DNA of 6,312 nucleotides, taken from NCBI GenBank assembly GCA_019105125.1, contig JAHRWO010000073.1, forward strand, positions 1-6,312, given 5' to 3'. The notes beneath the pieces are model-generated. The model was not told the DNA's origin, ran no database searches, and worked only from the letters and a program-made list of their open reading frames with translations. Shown piece after piece: positions 5,436 to 6,312 of the stretch (positions are counted from its first letter, which is position 1; every line of letters starts with the position of its first letter). The translations under genes were made by a program, and so were the position numbers. This stretch comes from Flavobacterium sp. Lineage in GTDB: Bacteria > Bacteroidota > Bacteroidia > Flavobacteriales > Flavobacteriaceae.

Positions 5436-6312
5436 TAAACATCCAAAACAAAATTCTACTCACTTTATTCCCGTGTTTCATTTCTGTAATTTGGTACGTA
5501 GCTTTTACTTTTTTAAGATGCGAAAGCAACGGTTTCAAATTATCTTTTTTAGAAACTAAAGACGAAAACCATTTGCATTGCGATTTAAAATGCACACTTT
5601 CATATATCATATTACTGATGAACGTCAATTCACCACCTTCGCACCATAACTCGTTATTTACGCCACCAAAGTTTAACGTTGGTTTCTTCGAATCTTCAAT
5701 ACCTAGATTCTTGTTTTTTCGAATCGTACCTTTATTCGCTTCTTCTTTAGAACTGTGAAATGGCGGATTACAAATCGTCATATCAAATTGATCTTCTGGA
5801 AGAATGATATTCTTGAAAATGTTACGCTTTGAAGTTTGCAATCGCAACGTAACGTTTTCTTTCAATTTCTGATTCGAATTGATATTTTCCTGAGCCGCTT
5901 CGTAAGCTTGTTTGTCAATTTCGCTACCCACAAAACGCCAATCGTATTCTGATACACCAATTATCGGATAAATGCAATTCGCTCCAATTCCGACATCTAA
6001 AATGCGAATTTTATGCTTCGTTTGAATCGTTCCGTACGTATCTTCTAAAATATCGGCAACTTGATGAATGTATTCTGCTCGTCCTGGAATAGGCGGACAA
6101 AGAAAACCTTTTGGAATATCCCAATTTTTCAAACCATAAAAATGCAACAACAACGCTTTGTTCAACATTTTCACTGCATCTGGATTCGCAAAATCAATCG
6201 TTTCGGTACCAAATTCATTTACCGCAACAAATGGCGCTAAATCAGGATTAGCCGCAATTAAAGTTTTGAAATCGTATTTGCCGTGGTGTTTGTTTTTCGG
6301 ATGAAAGCCAGT
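5431..6312 (-). CDS. rlmF: 23S rRNA (adenine(1618)-N6)-methyltransferase RlmF, 5'-truncated by the window edge
   Basis: S-adenosylmethionine-dependent enzyme that methylates N6 of A1618 in 23S rRNA (METTL16/RlmF family), acting in the cytoplasm on assembling ribosomes. The frame runs unbroken to the right edge. The GTG codon near 6174 is internal, because upstream codons encode the family N-terminus: FHPKNKHHGKYDF, then APFVAVNEFGTETIDFANP. Visible length is 293 aa, against about 300-310 for the family, so few residues are missing. The SAM-binding motif I, ILDVGIGANCIYP, is at about 104-116. The catalytic motif NPPF is at 182-185, typical of N6-adenine methyltransferases. The family block NFGGVNNELWCEGGELTFI is present at about 214-232. 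The C-terminus is complete, ending WMFK. It converges on the plus-strand genes, with its stop 14 bases from the micropeptide stop, and so belongs to a separate transcript. Base composition is ordinary for the host. Identity is highly confident. Confidence 0.96.
   Translation of the reverse strand, partial: TGFHPKNKHHGKYDFKTLIAANPDLAPFVAVNEFGTETIDFANPDAVKMLNKALLLHFYGLKNWDIPKGFLCPPIPGRAEYIHQVADILEDTYGTIQTKHKIRILDVGIGANCIYPIIGVSEYDWRFVGSEIDKQAYEAAQENINSNQKLKENVTLRLQTSKRNIFKNIILPEDQFDMTICNPPFHSSKEEANKGTIRKNKNLGIEDSKKPTLNFGGVNNELWCEGGELTFISNMIYESVHFKSQCKWFSSLVSKKDNLKPLLSHLKKVKATYQITEMKHGNKVSRILFWMFK

Noticed and set aside
5573..5758. 61-aa plus-strand open frame
   Set aside because: It lies antisense to the conserved NPPF-to-WCEGG part of rlmF; it is a shadow of that coding sequence.
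1..6312. Mobile element, phage, toxin-antitoxin, CRISPR or defence island
   Set aside because: No transposase, integrase, terminal repeats, spaced direct repeats, tRNA or defence-family motifs were seen; flanking genes are housekeeping genes.

Overview
The window looks chromosomal, from a low-GC Bacteroidota, most likely a Flavobacterium-type member of the Flavobacteriaceae. The reasons are the AT-rich codon use, start codons without clear Shine-Dalgarno sequences, a DnaB with strongly flavobacterial wording, and a signal-peptide protein of a kind I recall from this group. The assignment rests on protein wording recognised by eye, not on a search.

Layout, left to right. (1) A replicative helicase gene, dnaB, enters from the left edge with only a few N-terminal codons missing. 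(2) Fourteen bases later comes a secreted protein of 421 aa. Homologues are often labelled asparagine synthetase B, but this one has the motifs of a ThuA-like class I glutamine-amidotransferase fold. (3) After a 37-base gap comes a two-component pair: a TPR-containing membrane histidine kinase (HisKA_2 type) overlapping by 8 bases a LytTR-type response regulator. (4) Next is an AT-rich intergenic stretch of about 200 bases with a perfect 9-bp inverted repeat. (5) It is followed by a previously unlisted 31-aa single-span membrane peptide gene. (6) On the opposite strand, converging on it, is rlmF, a 23S rRNA m6A1618 methyltransferase that runs off the right edge.

All four large plus-strand genes point the same way with small gaps, so read-through from dnaB into the sensor pair is possible, although the pair may have its own promoter. 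dnaB and rlmF are housekeeping genes. The kinase/regulator block is visibly more AT-rich and looks like an accessory or fast-evolving unit between core genes. The kinase should sense something in the periplasm through its TPR repeats and pass phosphate to the regulator, which binds DNA through LytTR. The target is not visible here, but the small membrane peptide directly downstream is one candidate.

I did not find a phage, transposon, CRISPR array, RNA gene or clear new defence system. The points most worth a second look are the SSB-like acidic tail on DnaB, the ThuA-like secreted protein with a Cys in place of the motif His, the kinase with degraded glycine boxes, and the unannotated micro-membrane protein.
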